A stretch of DNA of 64,000 nt. It comes from Halomarina oriensis (GTDB lineage: Archaea > Halobacteriota > Halobacteria > Halobacteriales > Haloarculaceae). The position numbers and the translations under genes were made by a program. The DNA is taken from assembly GCF_009791395.1 (NCBI RefSeq), contig NZ_WSZK01000007.1, forward strand, positions 78,466 through 142,465, written 5' to 3'. Under the pieces are notes generated by a model. That model saw only the letters and a list, made by a program, of their open reading frames with translations. It was not told the origin of the DNA and searched no databases. The stretch's first letter is position 1, and each line of letters opens with the position of its first letter. Shown here piece after piece: positions 62,804-64,000 of this stretch.

Positions 62804-64000
62804 TCAGCGGTCGAGCCAGATGTTGTGCTCGCTCGTGAACACCTGTGGGTTCTGGGAGGGGACGGCGTGAATCTGGAAGTCCATCACGTCGTCTCTCGCC
62901 GCCCAGATACCCTTCGGGTTGAACGCCGGAATCTGGACGCGCTGCTGGATGATCTCCGTCTGGATGTCGATGTAGAGCTGGCGACGCTCCTCGCGGTCGG
63001 TCGACTGGCGGGACTGCTCGATCATCTCCATCGCCTCCGGGTCGTCCCAGTAGTGGCCGCTGTTGGCTCCCGACCCCGACTCGTGGTACATGTTGTACAT
63101 CTGGTAGTCGGGGTCCGGGTTCACCGACCAGCCCAGACAGTAGATGTGGTAGTCCGACTCCTTGCCGGTCGTGAACTTCTCGAGGAACGTCCCCCAGTCG
63201 AGACGGTTGACTCTCGCGTCGTAGCCGGCCTCCTTGATGCCGTTGGCGACGGAGACGCACATGTTCTCACGCACGTCGTCGGGCGGACAGAGGATGTTGC
63301 AGGTCCAGTCGTCGGGCACGCCCGCCTCCTCGAAGAGGCTCCGGGCCTGGTCGGTGTCCTTGCCGACGGCCATCGCCTCGAACTCGTCGATGGGCATGTC
63401 CCACGCCTCGGCGGTCGGAATCGGTATCGGCTGGTACTGACGAACGCCCGCCGGTTCGACGAACTGCTGGACGACGCGGTCCATGTCGAACGAGTAGTCG
63501 ATGGCCTCTCGCACCGCCGGTTTCGTCGTCTCGCCCTCGTTCAGGTTGAACGTCAGGAAGGTGTACGACAGTGCGGGCGTCTCCGCGATACTCGCGTCGG
63601 AGATGCTCTCGACCGTCGAGAACAGTTTCGGCGGGATGTCCTGCATGACGGAACTCTCGCCGGTCTTGAAGTTCGTCACCCGGGTCGTCGACTCGGGAAT
63701 CGGAACGAACGTCACCTCGTCGAGGTTCGGCGTCGACTCGCCCCAGTAGTCCTCCCACTTCGAGATGGTCGCGTACTCGTTTTCGGTCCAGTCGTCGAAG
63801 ACGAACGGGCCCGACCCGACCGGACTCCGAAGTCCGAACTCCTCCGGGTCCGCCTCGCGGACCGCCTTCGGGACGATCTGCATCGACCCGAGCGACCCGG
63901 GGAACGCACCGTAGGTGTACTCCAGGTCGAACTGCACCGTCGTCTCGTCGACGGCCTCCATCTCGGTGATCATGTTGAACGACGAGGCGACCCACGACCC
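62804..64000 (-). CDS. ABC solute-binding protein, family 5, copy 2 (N-terminus beyond window edge)
   Basis: The open frame runs from its stop at 62804 to the right edge and continues outside, so the signal peptide is not seen. The ~399 visible residues closely parallel copy 1: FEEAGVPDDW, LGWSVNPDPDYQMYNMYHESG and YWDDPEAMEMIEQSRQSTDREERRQLYIDIQ are near-identical. Only its C-terminal tail differs clearly (AFNPKGIWAARDDVMDF). It forms the second binding-protein and peptidase pair with the gene at 60674. Confidence 0.85.
   Translation of the reverse strand, partial: GSWVASSFNMITEMEAVDETTVQFDLEYTYGAFPGSLGSMQIVPKAVREADPEEFGLRSPVGSGPFVFDDWTENEYATISKWEDYWGESTPNLDEVTFVPIPESTTRVTNFKTGESSVMQDIPPKLFSTVESISDASIAETPALSYTFLTFNLNEGETTKPAVREAIDYSFDMDRVVQQFVEPAGVRQYQPIPIPTAEAWDMPIDEFEAMAVGKDTDQARSLFEEAGVPDDWTCNILCPPDDVRENMCVSVANGIKEAGYDARVNRLDWGTFLEKFTTGKESDYHIYCLGWSVNPDPDYQMYNMYHESGSGANSGHYWDDPEAMEMIEQSRQSTDREERRQLYIDIQTEIIQQRVQIPAFNPKGIWAARDDVMDFQIHAVPSQNPQVFTSEHNIWLDR

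Overview
The window comes from a haloarchaeon (class Halobacteria). GC is very high with strong GC bias at third codon positions. Predicted proteins are acidic and rich in Asp/Glu. Secreted proteins carry Tat twin-arginine signals followed by lipobox cysteines. Most genes start without a ribosome binding site, with a TATA-like element about 22-32 bases before the start codon, as expected for leaderless archaeal mRNAs. A ParA-type partition ATPase with a small partner and AT-rich upstream repeats (51.6-53.0 kb) suggests, but does not prove, that the window lies on a megaplasmid or other secondary replicon. The xylose genes of Haloferax volcanii are also plasmid-borne.

About 0-31 kb is a hemicellulose and pentose utilisation region. 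It has two divergent GH10 xylanase-family genes (one cut by the left edge), a GH43 and a GH3 beta-xylosidase-type enzyme, and a complete Opp/Dpp-type ABC importer with fused ATPases that probably takes up xylo-oligosaccharides. It also has four enzymes of the oxidative (Weimberg-type) pentose pathway: a Gfo/Idh xylose dehydrogenase, an enolase-superfamily xylonate dehydratase, an FAH-family 2-keto-3-deoxyxylonate dehydratase and a 2-oxoglutarate semialdehyde dehydrogenase. The product is 2-oxoglutarate. No lactonase was recognised. Uronate isomerase, an SDR epimerase/uronate dehydrogenase-like protein, a ThuA-like protein, a second Gfo/Idh oxidoreductase, an SDR and an aldo/keto reductase suggest side-chain sugar processing. 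Malic enzyme would lead C4 acids back to pyruvate. A CRTAC1-like lipoprotein and a Dyp-peroxidase-like Tat lipoprotein form a separate overlapping pair at 3.5-6.5 kb.

About 31-39 kb holds a broken TrkA-N gene, a universal stress protein, a second GH3 glycosidase, a lipoprotein, and a sugar isomerase, epimerase and Gfo/Idh oxidoreductase group. A 636-base intergenic stretch with strong inverted repeats follows.

About 39.5-51 kb contains an ABC-2 exporter operon with a TetR regulator. Next come two tandem ~900-residue proteins of the PEP-synthase/rifampicin phosphotransferase architecture, then an aconitase overlapping a small membrane protein. About 51.5-54.3 kb holds the partition genes and an IclR regulator. 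About 54.5-64 kb contains a DUF7260-like protein, an F420H2:NADP oxidoreductase-like protein, and a duplicated module of peptide-type solute-binding protein plus S9 peptidase, with a cupin gene between the copies. The second binding protein runs off the right edge. No rRNA, tRNA, CRISPR array or intact insertion sequence was recognised.
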